A DNA stretch of 64,000 bases from Linnemannia elongata (taxonomy: Eukaryota > Mortierellomycota > Mortierellomycetes > Mortierellales > Mortierellaceae). The position numbers and the translations under genes were made by a program. Shown here one piece after another: positions 37,662-47,016 of the stretch. Numbering within the stretch: the first letter of the stretch is position 1; each line of letters begins with the position of its first letter. The notes beneath the pieces were generated by a model, which had not been told where the DNA came from, made no database searches, and was given only the letters and a program-made list of their open reading frames with translations. The DNA is taken from assembly GCA_036320915.1 (NCBI GenBank), contig JAXBDG010000002.1, forward strand, positions 868,001 through 932,000, in the 5' to 3' direction.

Positions 37662-37768
37662 ATCGACATGAGCTGAAATGATGATTCTGGCATTTGGCTG
37701 TATGTGCATTCTGCACACTGACGATAAAAAACTAGCTACCTAAATTAAACCGCTGACAACTCATCGAT
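37662..37768 (+). ncRNA. C/D-box-like small RNA, copy 1 (intron 1 of host)
   Basis: Box C ATGATGA at 37678-37684, internal CTGA (D'-like) at 37718-37721, terminal box D CTGA at 37753-37756. Flanks 37662-37672 and 37760-37768 pair over 9 bp with a 2-nt bulge. An internal hairpin TGTGCA-TTC-TGCACA (37703-37717) sits just before the D'-like box. Box-to-box length is 79 nt, normal for C/D snoRNA. Target unknown. Confidence 0.7.
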
Positions 37769-37963
37769 ACCCTACATCGATATGCTACTTCAATTGATAA
37801 CACGACAAAGAAAGTTAACCAACGTTTCCTTATCTTGTTTGCCTGTGCAGTTCTTCACTAGAAGTCAATTGAATATTTCCACATACCACCCCCGGCAATG
37901 GCTCTTCGACTCTCCAATTGGTATGTAACCTCAACCCACACGTCGATCCTCCTTCCACACTTT

Positions 37964-38081
37964 TTTTTCGGAATGGTTCGTTATGATGAACCTGGCATTT
38001 GGCTGTATGTGCATTCTGCACACTGACGAAAGAAAACTAGCTACCTAAATTAAACCACTGAACACCTACCATTTCGAAAAA
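37964..38081 (+). ncRNA. C/D-box-like small RNA, copy 2 (intron 2 of host)
   Basis: Box C ATGATGA at 37983-37989, D'-like CTGA at 38023-38026, box D CTGA at 38058-38061. Flanks 37964-37977 and 38068-38081 form a 14-bp stem with one G-U pair, although their sequence is unrelated to the flanks of copies 1 and 3. The internal hairpin is the same as in copy 1. Confidence 0.7.
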
Positions 38082-38392
38082 TTTTTTTTCTCGACTTGGA
38101 TTGACCCCTCGAATGAAGGCTTTGAATTATCACCTAACTGTTCAATTCTTTTCTTTCTCAACGATGTTGTAGATTTGCACCGAAGCTTTTTTTCAAAGGA
38201 TAAACGCGTTTATCCAAAGAAAAATATTTTGAGAATGATCAATTGCAGTTTCGAGGAGTCGCACGGTAGAGTCTCCCAAGGAAAATGTTTGCATTTTCGC
38301 TAATCGTTTTCTTTGCGAGACTCGACATGTTGAATGGTAAGCACACTTGAATATGTTCTCAATTCAATCTTCACTTCACCCTTTCTCTCCTT

Positions 38393-38513
38393 TGTTCTTT
38401 TTGGTGTCTTTTGATGATGATTCTGGCATTTGGCTGTATGTACATTCTGTACACTGACGATAAAAAACTAGCTACCTAAATTAAACCGCTGACAATCGAT
38501 ACCAAAAAGAACA
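38393..38513 (+). ncRNA. C/D-box-like small RNA, copy 3 (intron 3 of host)
   Basis: Box C ATGATGA at 38414-38420, D'-like CTGA at 38454-38457, box D CTGA at 38489-38492. Flanks 38393-38408 and 38498-38513 form a 16-bp stem with one G-U pair. The internal hairpin reads TGTACA-TTC-TGTACA: both arms changed together relative to copies 1 and 2, keeping the pairing. Confidence 0.7.
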
Positions 38514-38964
38514 CTTTTTCGAGGCTGGCAACTTTGGCACCGAGGGCAATTGGGACATCTGAGGGATAGACGCGCACAATGCAAAGCGAAGCAACATGGG
38601 GTCACCGAGGGCTTTTTTTCTCCTTTCCTTTCCTTCCCTTCCCATTTCTCTCTCCTCCGAAATGATTTGCTGGATATGTTGTACTAATTTTGTAGGTTTC
38701 TTTTCTCGCTTCTCTTTGTAGATTCATTCAAGACATGACCCTTTATACCTTTTAAATAAACAATAAACAAAGACTTTCAACAAACACCTTTACGATCCTA
38801 CTTATGATCTGTATGTGACGTAGAAAACCCTTACACGTGACTCAGTCTGTTTTGCACCCGACTGTCTTTTTCTCCTTTTTCGCTTCCCACCGATCGGCAT
38901 TCTTTCCGCTTCCTTTTTCATTCTCCCACTTTACACTCTCCCTCACCCAAAACAACTAATCACA

Positions 38965-39138
38965 ATGGTCAAGAAGATTGCATCCAAGAGCAGCGGCAAC
39001 GCCATCACCAACTTCATCCGATCGGAAATTACCGCTCCCGAGAAGCGTGCCGGCAACACCTCGATCGCCATCTCTGTCACCGTCTTTGGCCTTGCCGTCA
39101 CTTTCCTTCGCTCCCTCGGCGATATGTTGGGAGTTTAA
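38965..39138 (+). CDS. TOM6: Small tail-anchored protein, probable Tom6
   Basis: A single-exon 57-residue frame starting MVKKIASKSSGNA, with a basic N-terminus and one hydrophobic helix (IAISVTVFGLAVTFLRSL) close to the C-terminus GDMLGV. The start sits in a good context after a C/T/A-rich leader, and C-ending codons dominate, which supports coding. The pattern VFG-x-AVTFL near the end of a ~60-residue protein recalls fungal Tom6, a small subunit stabilising the TOM complex of the mitochondrial outer membrane. Because the match is short, another small mitochondrial or ER tail-anchored protein is possible. Confidence 0.55.
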   Translation: MVKKIASKSSGNAITNFIRSEITAPEKRAGNTSIAISVTVFGLAVTFLRSLGDMLGV

Positions 39139-40113
39139 AGGGAGACTTTCTATCGACTCTCCTAACAACCCGATACATACGCACACACGCACACACACCA
39201 CCATACATTCACCACACACTCATCGCCCGGAAAAGAGCATCTACATGGAAGAGGAGGGCTACAATTGGAGGAAGGCGTAGTGAACAGGATACACTACTAG
39301 GACGGAGAGGACGACAGCTGGCGAGACGTAGCGAAAGAGTCGAGGGAGAAGGAGGTGGAGAGACCCCAGAAACGGACGGATCCGGACCCGACAGAAGGAA
39401 GTCTCTCAACCCATGACCTGTTGTTATCCCTGGAAAGCCCCTTCATGGATCTGGACGCCTGGACTCGACACGAGCAAGGAAGCGTACCTCTACCTTTCCC
39501 CGCCTCTCTCTCTCTCTCTTTCTCTCTTGGACTCAGACACGGACACCGATCTCCTCCCAACAACCACCCTCTCCACACTATTTTTCATACCTGTTCGAAA
39601 CACCCAATTCCAGTCTAGCCAATTTTTCCACCAAGTTCTCTTTTCTTCTTTTCCCGCTCTGTTCATCATCACATTACTTCTTTTCTCGCTTTTCTACTTG
39701 TACAAAATAAGACATTTTTCATCTTCGACTATTGTATTGGGGGTTTTTTTCTGTCGATGCTATATTCAGGTCTTTTCATTATTAGCTGACGGGTGGACAA
39801 AAAGTTGATGATGGCGACTGTACTCCATGATGGGTGAAGAAGCGGTAAGAAGTACAAGATATTGACACCGTAATGTAGTCTCGTTTTTTCACTCCTGTGT
39901 ATGCTTCTTTTGCAGGCTGAAAAGGGGATTAAGGAGCAACGGTTGGATTCCAGCCTATGTCATCCACGGAAATGAGCGCATGCATCGCATCGTGGGGGGA
40001 GGGGTTAGCTTGAAAAAAAAGTGGTCATTTGCTCCTCTCCACACACACCCACACCCCCTTTTTTTTTCTGTACTGATGGTGCATCCTGCGAACGGAGAAA
40101 CCAAATGTGTGAA
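39139..40113. other. Convergent intergenic region
   Basis: Between the Tom6-like (+) and aldo/keto reductase (-) stops. It has a CT dinucleotide run near 39507-39530 and T-rich stretches. The frames seen are low complexity and not supported as genes. Confidence 0.5.
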
Positions 40114-41997
40114 CTAACCAGAGACATAGTCCGAATTGAAAGAGTCCAAGACACTCATGTCGCCGTCCGCAATGTCAAAGTCGAATACATCGGCGTTTTG
40201 TTCGATCCGGTCTTTGTGAGAGCTTTTGGGCAGGACAATGTAGCCCTTCTGGAGACTCCAACGGATCAGGATTTGGGCTGGCGATTTGGAGTACTTTGCG
40301 CCGATCTTGATCAGCATGGGATCCTGAAGTTTGTGTCCGCGACTGAGCGGACTGTAGGCCTGTACCGCGATGTGCTGGGACTCGCAGAATGATACGATTT
40401 CCTGACGCGTCAGCCATGGGTGGACCTAATATTCAAAATGAACAATGTTGACAATGAGTAAGCTGGGGCTTGACTTCTTTGTTTTTGCTCCTATGGGATT
40501 TAAAGTGGATTTGCTCCTGCCAATGCTTGTTTGAGCTGTTTCTTTCTTGAACGCACCTCGATTTGGTTGACAACCGGTCGGATTGTCGGATTAGAGCCAA
40601 GCAGTTCCTTCAGATGATGTACGCCATAGTTCGATACACCTAAAACAAAATAGAACATCCGTGGAAGGAAATGAGTTTAGTGCAAAGCAAAGAGTAGGAT
40701 AGTATCGGTTAGAAAACACCGATAAGATAGCGACGGCGCAGGCTCCCATATTCGGTTGATGAAAAACGATCCCGTATCAATCGTGTTCACCAGTTCTTGA
40801 AACATTGGCGCCTCTTTCCTTCTTGCCGAAAAGACAAAAAAAAAAAAATAGACAGAGGCAACTTACCTATGCTTTTGACCTTGCCCTGTGCGACCAGTTT
40901 CTGTAATGCCTTCCACGATTCGTTTCGACGTTCGGGACCCGGGTTTGGTGAATGAATTAGGTATAGATCTACAGTTACATAAACGAACGAAAAGAGAAGT
41001 GAGGATAGATAAGCGCCAAGTTCGAGGGACTTGTGTGAAATGGTATCAAAGCGTTCATTATTTTTCCTCGTCGTCATCTTGACTATTTCATCTGCACAAA
41101 GACGCAAGCAAAAAGGGGAGGAAAGTTATGTTTGTCCCCATTTATCCACTGATGAGTTCGTACCAACATAGTCCAGCCCGAGTTTCTCCAACGAGAGTTC
41201 ACACGCCTCCAATGCAGAGTCATATCCTTGGTCACTATCGAAGAGTTTCGTTGTAACAAAGATCTGGTCCCTGGGAATACCACTAATCGTATCAGATTCA
41301 ATTGATCGGACGATGAAAAGACAACCTGATTGTTAGTTACTACCATCGTTTTCCTTTTTGTCCTTTTCGGTTGCTTTCGTCCATGTTCATCCATTGTCAA
41401 TCCAGTATAAAGAGTGGTCGCATCTGATAAGCATTCCTGCACCGAAAACCATGTCAATACCGCTCACGAGAAAAAAAAAAAAAAAAAAAAAAAAAATGAA
41501 GAAATTTAAAAACCTCAAAAAGTACGAGTTGCGAGAACGTACCTCTTGCGAATAGCATTCCCGACACTCACTTCATTCCGATAAACCGCTGCCGTGTCGA
41601 TATGACGATAGCCAGCCTATTGTACAGGGATCATCACCAACAACAAAAACAGCGCGATGTCATTTCAATGTCAGTTTTTGTTTTTCACTGCTGATAGGTA
41701 GTCTGCTGGTGTAAACCTCAGGGGATTTGACACAAAAGCACAAGCCCTGCTCATTGTGGTTTTCCTTAACGAAGGCGCGTCATTATTGTGAAGTTGTGAG
41801 CAAACTGCAACAGCAGCTGACAGGAGCGAGCACCTGGTAGGGCTGGTAAAGGTTTGTACCTGAAGAGCCCAGAGGACAGCATCCTCAGTTGCTTTGCCTG
41901 GTTCTATCTTGAAGACACCCAGGCCGAGGAGTGGGATTTGACGTGCATTGTTGAGCGCGTAGAAGGACTGCAGTCCATCAAGGTTAACGCGTGTCAT
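40114..41997 (-). CDS. Aldo/keto reductase
   Basis: Exons 41997-41860, 41616-41543, 41270-41164, 40968-40867, 40639-40557 and 40425-40114 give 271 residues. Motifs: IPLLGLGVFKI, AGYRHIDTAAVYRNE (catalytic Asp and Tyr), KLFDSDQGYD, LDYVDLYLIHSP (catalytic His), GVSNYGVHHL, NQIEVHPW, AYSPLSRG, and LPKSSHKDRIEQN for NADPH binding. This is a soluble NADPH-dependent carbonyl reductase of the Gcy1/Ypr1 type; the substrate cannot be told. The stop TAG comes right after YVSG, somewhat earlier than in many relatives. It overlaps a possible donor (GTTAGT), so a short further exon cannot be excluded. Intron 2 contains a 26-bp poly(A) run on the + strand. Confidence 0.9.
41471..41496. repeat. Poly(A) tract of 26 bp in an aldo/keto reductase intron
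   Basis: Uninterrupted A run on the + strand (T on the coding strand) within intron 2 (41271-41542), where it may act as an extended pyrimidine tract. Confidence 0.95.
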
Positions 41998-43857
41998 TGT
42001 TTGTGGGGTTGGTTGAAGATGCGTGTGAATGTAGGTTTGTTGAAGGGGGAGCGTTGAATGATTGACAGAGGGTAGTGTCAGTTGGACAATAAATGAATGA
42101 AAAGGAAGGAGAGGCGTGAAGAAACGTAAGAAGGAGGGGAAAGTTACAACGAAGGGGAACGGGTAAAGGAAGAATGAGGAGAAAGGAGTAAAGAGAGAGA
42201 GAGAAAAAGCGGCGGTTTTTTTGTGTGGGTGGAGTCAAAGAGTCAAAAGATAACGATTTGCAACTCTTTGTGTCTCCAAAAGGGGCACCGACCGCCAATT
42301 CATAGGCAACCCACGAAGTGCAGGTCGACTCACTCTCTATCTCCCGCATCCGGAGTATTTCATACACATTGGACACATAAATAGCACATTATTCCTTACT
42401 TTCCTATTTCCACGAAAGAAAAGACTGATTCCCCCTGTTTTTTCGTCCTTCTCGTTTGCTACATCACAATTGCCTTCATTTCAGAGTCCATTCAAGCTGC
42501 AAAGTGGGTTGATATAGAGTGCTTGTTATGTTTCTACGACCGCGTTTTATTTATCATAAGCATTATCCCTTCAGTGAGACAGTTAAGGTCATCAGTGATC
42601 AGTTATGGTGCCTGGATAGGGATCGAACTTCTATTGATCATCCATCAAACTTGTTTTAAATGAAAAAGAGGCAAAAGGCGAGACAAAACAACAACAACAA
42701 TCATCAGTCCTCTTGAACCAAACTTATCGACACCTTTTTTTTGTCATTTGCGCTAAAGGCGTCGTTGTGGTCTATGTTCTCAAAAACAAAACGCGTGATA
42801 ATGAACATGATCGCGAACAGAATGGGGAGATTATAAAGGATGTGGGATGTGGCAGAGAGCAAGAGGAGAAGGGGAACAAACACCATTTCTACTTGCTCAC
42901 CTTGTTATACCCGTTTTATTATGTGGAATCTCTTATACATCATACACATGCACAGTCGTAAAGAAAGAGCAAATGTAATAGTGGGGGTATGTCGATGCAG
43001 GCGAACGTCCTTCTTACTTGCAATGAGATCCATGCAAGCAATTAGGGACATCAGGCAACGCGAATTACTCGTGTTATTATGTATTCAATGGAAGTGGGAG
43101 ACAAGGAGACAAGGAGAGAAGGAGACAAGGAGACAAGGAGAGAAGGAGACAAGGAGTGAAGGAGAGGATATTTGATAATTCTGCTACACTAGGAACGTTG
43201 GCAGTCAATCAATACTTAGCTTGATGCGTACGGTTCCCTTCTACGTGTGTTCAAGTGTGAGGTGCCATGTAAGGGCGAGGAGGTAGTCGACATCGAAGGC
43301 CACACGCAACGTTGGCAATCGTCGTTACCCGGTTTTTTTTCCTTTTGCAAATTCCTAGAAACATTCCCGCCAAATGGACATATATAATACTTAACCTGAT
43401 TGGTTTATTCCCTGCCTCGAGCATTGGAAGAAACGGTAAAGGATTAGTTCAAGCAGATACAAGTAACAAATGATGGGAAGTAATACAAATGAAGAGGACA
43501 GGAGTGGAAAGAAGCAAAATAAAATACAATGGCCGCAAGGGACGGATGAAAAAAAAATTGGGAGAAAAAAAAGATAGCAAATACAAAGAAGTAAAGAGGG
43601 AAAGGCAGACGCAATGCTGACCCTGCAACGGTATAAAAGTCAAAAGTAAGTGAGGAAGTTCACAAGAAGTTGCTCACGGAGTCCGGCTGAATCCAGAAGT
43701 AGACAATGGCGGAAAAAAACTTCGTCCTTGAGATGAATAGGCCGCAAATTTCGTCGTCGGTTCTTGGACCAGGATGATATGTGGTGTTGGCTGTTGACTT
43801 TGTTCGAATGTTGGATGAGAGGTTCGCGAGATATCGGTTATCGCCTTGGCTCCGCGT
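41998..43857. other. Intergenic region, 1.9 kb
   Basis: Upstream of the aldo/keto reductase and downstream of the zinc-finger gene, both on the minus strand. It holds a G-rich purine stretch (42060-42200), the GGAGACAA minisatellite at 43097-43166, and AT-rich sequence. No supported gene. Confidence 0.5.
43097..43166 (+). repeat. Purine minisatellite, GGAGACAA/GGAGAGAA units
   Basis: About 70 bp of 8-bp units (GGAGACAA with variants GGAGAGAA and GGAGTGAA), all purine except the C or T. No coding role. Confidence 0.9.
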
Positions 43858-45084
43858 TTAGCCTTGGAGAGCAGCTTGAAGTTCCGCAGAGAATTCCTGA
43901 TCAAAGGCGATTTCAAAGTCGTTGCCAAAAAGAAGGCTCTCGAGGTTGGCTGCAGACATGTCTGGGTTCTGCTTAGAGGAAAGCGTGTCGATGGCCAATG
44001 GTTGGTTGGGAGGAGTGACAGGAGGTGTCCAAGGCTCGGCATCCAAGAAGTCAAGAGAGAGGCTGTGAAACTCGTCCATATTCGAGGCGCTCTTAGAAGG
44101 AAAGTTCGCCGCGGCAGTGGTGTCGAAATCTGGCATGGATGAAAGAAAATCGGAGAGTGCATGGGCGTCCGAATGAGAGGTCGTGTCTGGTGGAGTTGCT
44201 GCAGGTGTGTTCGTGGGCCCAGCTGCTGTCACCATGACCGCGTCGACCGAAAGGAGATCGGATGCTGAAAGTAATTCGGTAGGTGAAGATAATGGAGAAG
44301 ATGCAGGTGTTGCAAAGCTTGCTGTGGATGTTGTCGATAACTTTGCTGGCTTTACGGGTGTTCTGCTTGGCGATGAGCCCAATGCGGTTGATGATGTCGT
44401 TGGGAAGGTAGTTGTCGAGTCGAAAACGTTTTTGAAATCCGGAATAGACGACAAAAGGTCGTTCAAGATTGTCGTATTTGTCTGGCTGGTAGTAGGTATA
44501 GCGCTTGTTCCAACCGTGGGCGCCAAAGAAGCGTCGTCAGACAACAGATCGGAAAGCGTGAGCTGATCGGCAGGCGTTGCAGGAACTCTTATGGCCGTTG
44601 AATACGCTCTGACAGGGATTGGCGGTACTGCTGAGAGTGTTGAAGGAGATTGGGCGGGCGCTGCAGAAATTGGTTTTGTGAGTGACTTGACACTGCATGA
44701 GGAAGGCCCAGCAGATACGGTCGTTGGTGGCGCAGGCTTTCGTTGGCCGTCCATTTTCGACTTTTTGGCTGCTGCCTTCGTATCCGATGATACCAACGAC
44801 TGTGCCTTCCTTTTCCGAGCAACGGCAATGGCTTCTGGAGATCGTTTGTCGATAATCGAGGCACGGACGACTTTAGTGTCTTCTTCAAATGGATATGTGC
44901 ACTATTGAGATGTGAAAAAACGTAACAAAACAAGTAAGACTCTACACTTTTGTTATTTTCGGACATAACATACATAACATACATGACTATGACTTACGTT
45001 TTCGTTGCCGCACATGATAAACTCTGCGTCAAGGGAGATTGAAAACGTGCTGATGCCGTAGCCACAAAGTGGGCAAGACGACAT
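43858..45084 (-). CDS. Zinc-finger protein with repeated LSDLLS/PDF short motifs
   Basis: Two exons, 45084-44998 and 44901-43858, give 376 residues. The N-terminus has CPLC (4-7) and CGNENC (25-30), a C-x2-C-x17-C-x4-C zinc-binding pattern followed by YPF; it recalls the N-terminal finger of USPL1-like proteins. A basic stretch (ARKRKAQS, KKSKMDGQRK) suggests nuclear import. The remainder is Ser/Thr/Pro-rich with regularly repeated acidic-hydrophobic motifs: LSDLLSDD, LNDLLSSIPDF, ASDLLSVD, LSDFLSSMPDF, LSLDFLDAEPW and LESLLFGNDF. These look like activation-domain or docking motifs. The intron separates the third and fourth zinc ligands. A transcription-linked role is inferred; no family was firmly recognised. 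Confidence 0.72.
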
Positions 45085-45443
45085 GATGTATGATGGTATA
45101 GATGTTTGGCTGAGGGTGGTAATTGAAGCGAGTGTGGTCGGTTTTGAGGCGGGGATTGTGAAACAAGAGTGCTGTAGTGATGTTGGAGCTGAGAAGGTGT
45201 GTGTAGTATCGTGTGAGGAGTAGTGTGGTTGTTGAATTGTAAACTGGCAGCGGGAGTTGAGTTCAGAGGAGTATGGTTGTCGTTTGAAGTTGAAAGATGG
45301 GCAAAGGGGTAGGTGTGAATGGGGTTAATGTGTTGGAGAGGGAGAAGGCGTGTACTGGTCTGACACAGGAAGGTGCCAGTAAAAATATAAGAAAAAAAAG
45401 ATGAGTGGCTTGTGTGGACAAGGAATGCAGTCACTCTGTTATG

Positions 45444-45475
<32 letters not shown>

Positions 45476-45564
45476 GTGCAAGGCATAGACATACCTTCAG
45501 TCATTTTGCCTGTTTGTGTTCGAAATCATCCTTTTCTCTTCACACACTCACACATTCATCTACC
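45085..45564. other. Divergent promoter region
   Basis: About 480 bp between the zinc-finger gene (-) and the FKBP gene (+). It contains a 28-bp poly(T) run at 45448-45475, of the nucleosome-excluding kind often seen in fungal promoters. Confidence 0.6.
45448..45475. repeat. Poly(T) tract of 28 bp in promoter
   Basis: Uninterrupted T run on the + strand, ~90 bp upstream of the FKBP start codon. Confidence 0.95.
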
Positions 45565-46863
45565 ATGTTGGGCTTCTGGGGTATGTCTCTCTCTCCTTCC
45601 TATCCTTGCTATCGCATCAACCATCAACCGCGCTCTTACAACATTCTTTGCGTGTTCAACCTTTCTAACACACGTTTTCGCATACTCCGTTCCGATACGC
45701 ACAACGACTCTTAGGTTTGACCGTTTTTCCTGAAAAGACCTACAGCCAGGTCGTCGAGAACTCTTTCAAGTTGTCGATGGTAAGCTTGGTCCTTCGATCA
45801 GTTATAACCGCTTATTATTCCTTAAAAATCAATGAGCTAACTTTAGCAACCTCCATGACAATTTTACAAATAGGCTGCTTTGGACGAGGAGACCAAGCCT
45901 GGTCGCTCTTCCATTCGCGTCACCGTCGACAAGAAGACCTTCATTCTCTGCTCCTTGACCGCCGGAAAGGTCGAGCAGCAGACCTTGGACTTGGTCTTCA
46001 CCGAGGGCGAGGAGATCACCTTCTCCGTCTCTGGCGAGAAGTAAGCACCAACTCTCTTACATTCTCCTTCACTCTGGTTGTTCTTAATGTTTTGTAGTGG
46101 CAGTCAGTCCGATTCACGATCTAACCCGTTTCTTCTTATTCTTCACAATAGCTCCGTTCACTTGTCTGGAAACTACCTCCCCGACGACGAGGGCATGGAC
46201 TTTGACTCTGATGAGGAGGACATGTACGGCGACGAGGATGATGAGGATATGGATGAGGATGAGGAGGAGGACGATGAGGAGGAGGAGGACGAGGAGGAGG
46301 ACGAGACCGTCATTGTCACCAAGGGTGCCAAGCGCGTCGCCCAGTTCGAGGAGCCCAAGAAGGCTGCCGCTGCCGTCCCCGAGAAGAAGCAGAAGGTCGC
46401 CGAGGCCAAGGCCGTCCCCGTCAAGAAGGAGGAGCCCAAGAAGAAGGAGGCCGCCCCCAAGAAGGAGGAGCCCAAGAAGAAGGAGGAGCCTAAGAAGAAG
46501 GAGGAGCCCAAGAAGAAGGAGGACAACAAGAAGGTCCTCGCTAACGGCTTGATCATCGAGGATGTCAAGGTCGGTACCGGTGCCGCTGCCAAGTCTGGCA
46601 AGAAGATCGGCATGCGTTACATCGGACGCCTTCTCAACGGCAAGGTCTTTGACAAGAACACCAGCGGAAAGCCCTTCAACTTCAACCTCGGTCGCGGTGA
46701 GGTTATCAAGGGATGGGATCTCGGTATCCAGGGCATGATGTTGGGTGGTGAGCGTCGCTTGACCATCCCCCCTGCCCTCGCCTACGGTGCCCAGGGTGCT
46801 CCCCCAGATATTCCTCGCAACGCCACCTTGGTCTTTGAGGTCAAGTTGGTTACCTTGAAGTAA
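45565..46863 (+). CDS. FPR4: Nucleolar FKBP-type peptidyl-prolyl isomerase (Fpr3/Fpr4-like)
   Basis: Exons 45565-45580 (16 nt), 45715-45779, 45874-46040 and 46152-46863 give 319 residues. Residues 1-95 form a nucleoplasmin-like domain starting [16 protein letters not shown], with [10 protein letters not shown] at its end. An acidic block ([18 protein letters not shown]) follows, then a basic linker of repeated [10 protein letters not shown] units. The C-terminal FKBP domain holds [53 protein letters not shown] and LVFEVKLV. Such proteins act as histone chaperones and proline isomerases in the nucleolus. Codon bias is strong and C-ending, suggesting high expression. The first exon is a 16-nt microexon. 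Confidence 0.93.
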
Positions 46864-47016
46864 ACCATCTAATTAGTCATCCCCCTCATTTCATTATTTT
46901 TTTCATCGTTCACAATTGATAAACTAGCATTCTCATTACCATTTTTCATATTTTCCCACTCGACTGTATTGTTGTTTCATGTGTGCCTTTATTGTTATTA
47001 GTGTCTTGAGGTTGTT

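Larger units (their letters stand above)
37501..38780 (+). ncRNA. Spliced non-coding snoRNA host transcript (3 introns, each with one small RNA copy)
   Basis: Inferred exons: about 37501-37617, 37851-37920, 38173-38336 and 38696 to about 38780. Donors are GTAAGC (37618), GTATGT (37921) and GTAAGC (38337); acceptors end at 37850, 38172 and 38695, the last preceded by a perfect TACTAAT branch site. AAATAAACAATAAAC near 38753 looks like the polyadenylation signal. No reading frame spans the exons. Each intron holds one copy of the same C/D-like small RNA. Exon 1 has a 9-bp inverted repeat (37540-37548 with 37593-37601). Exon 3 has a perfect palindrome (38198-38215) and a nested hairpin (38269-38323). 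The 5' end is not defined. Structure and splicing signals are seen; the snoRNA-host role is inference from animal and plant host genes. Confidence 0.65.

Noticed and set aside
37662..38513. Triplicate repeat as transposon remnant or CRISPR array
   Set aside because: Copies have no terminal repeats or target duplications, spacing is irregular (~300-430 bp), each is in its own intron, and the change in copy 3 preserves base pairing.
40050..40116. Extra last exon of the aldo/keto reductase through a GTTAGT donor
   Set aside because: The next acceptor leads into an A-rich, unconserved stretch; the in-frame stop was kept, though a slightly longer protein is not excluded.
46173..46613. Minus-strand Ser-rich frame
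   Set aside because: Antisense of the FKBP acidic and basic linker.
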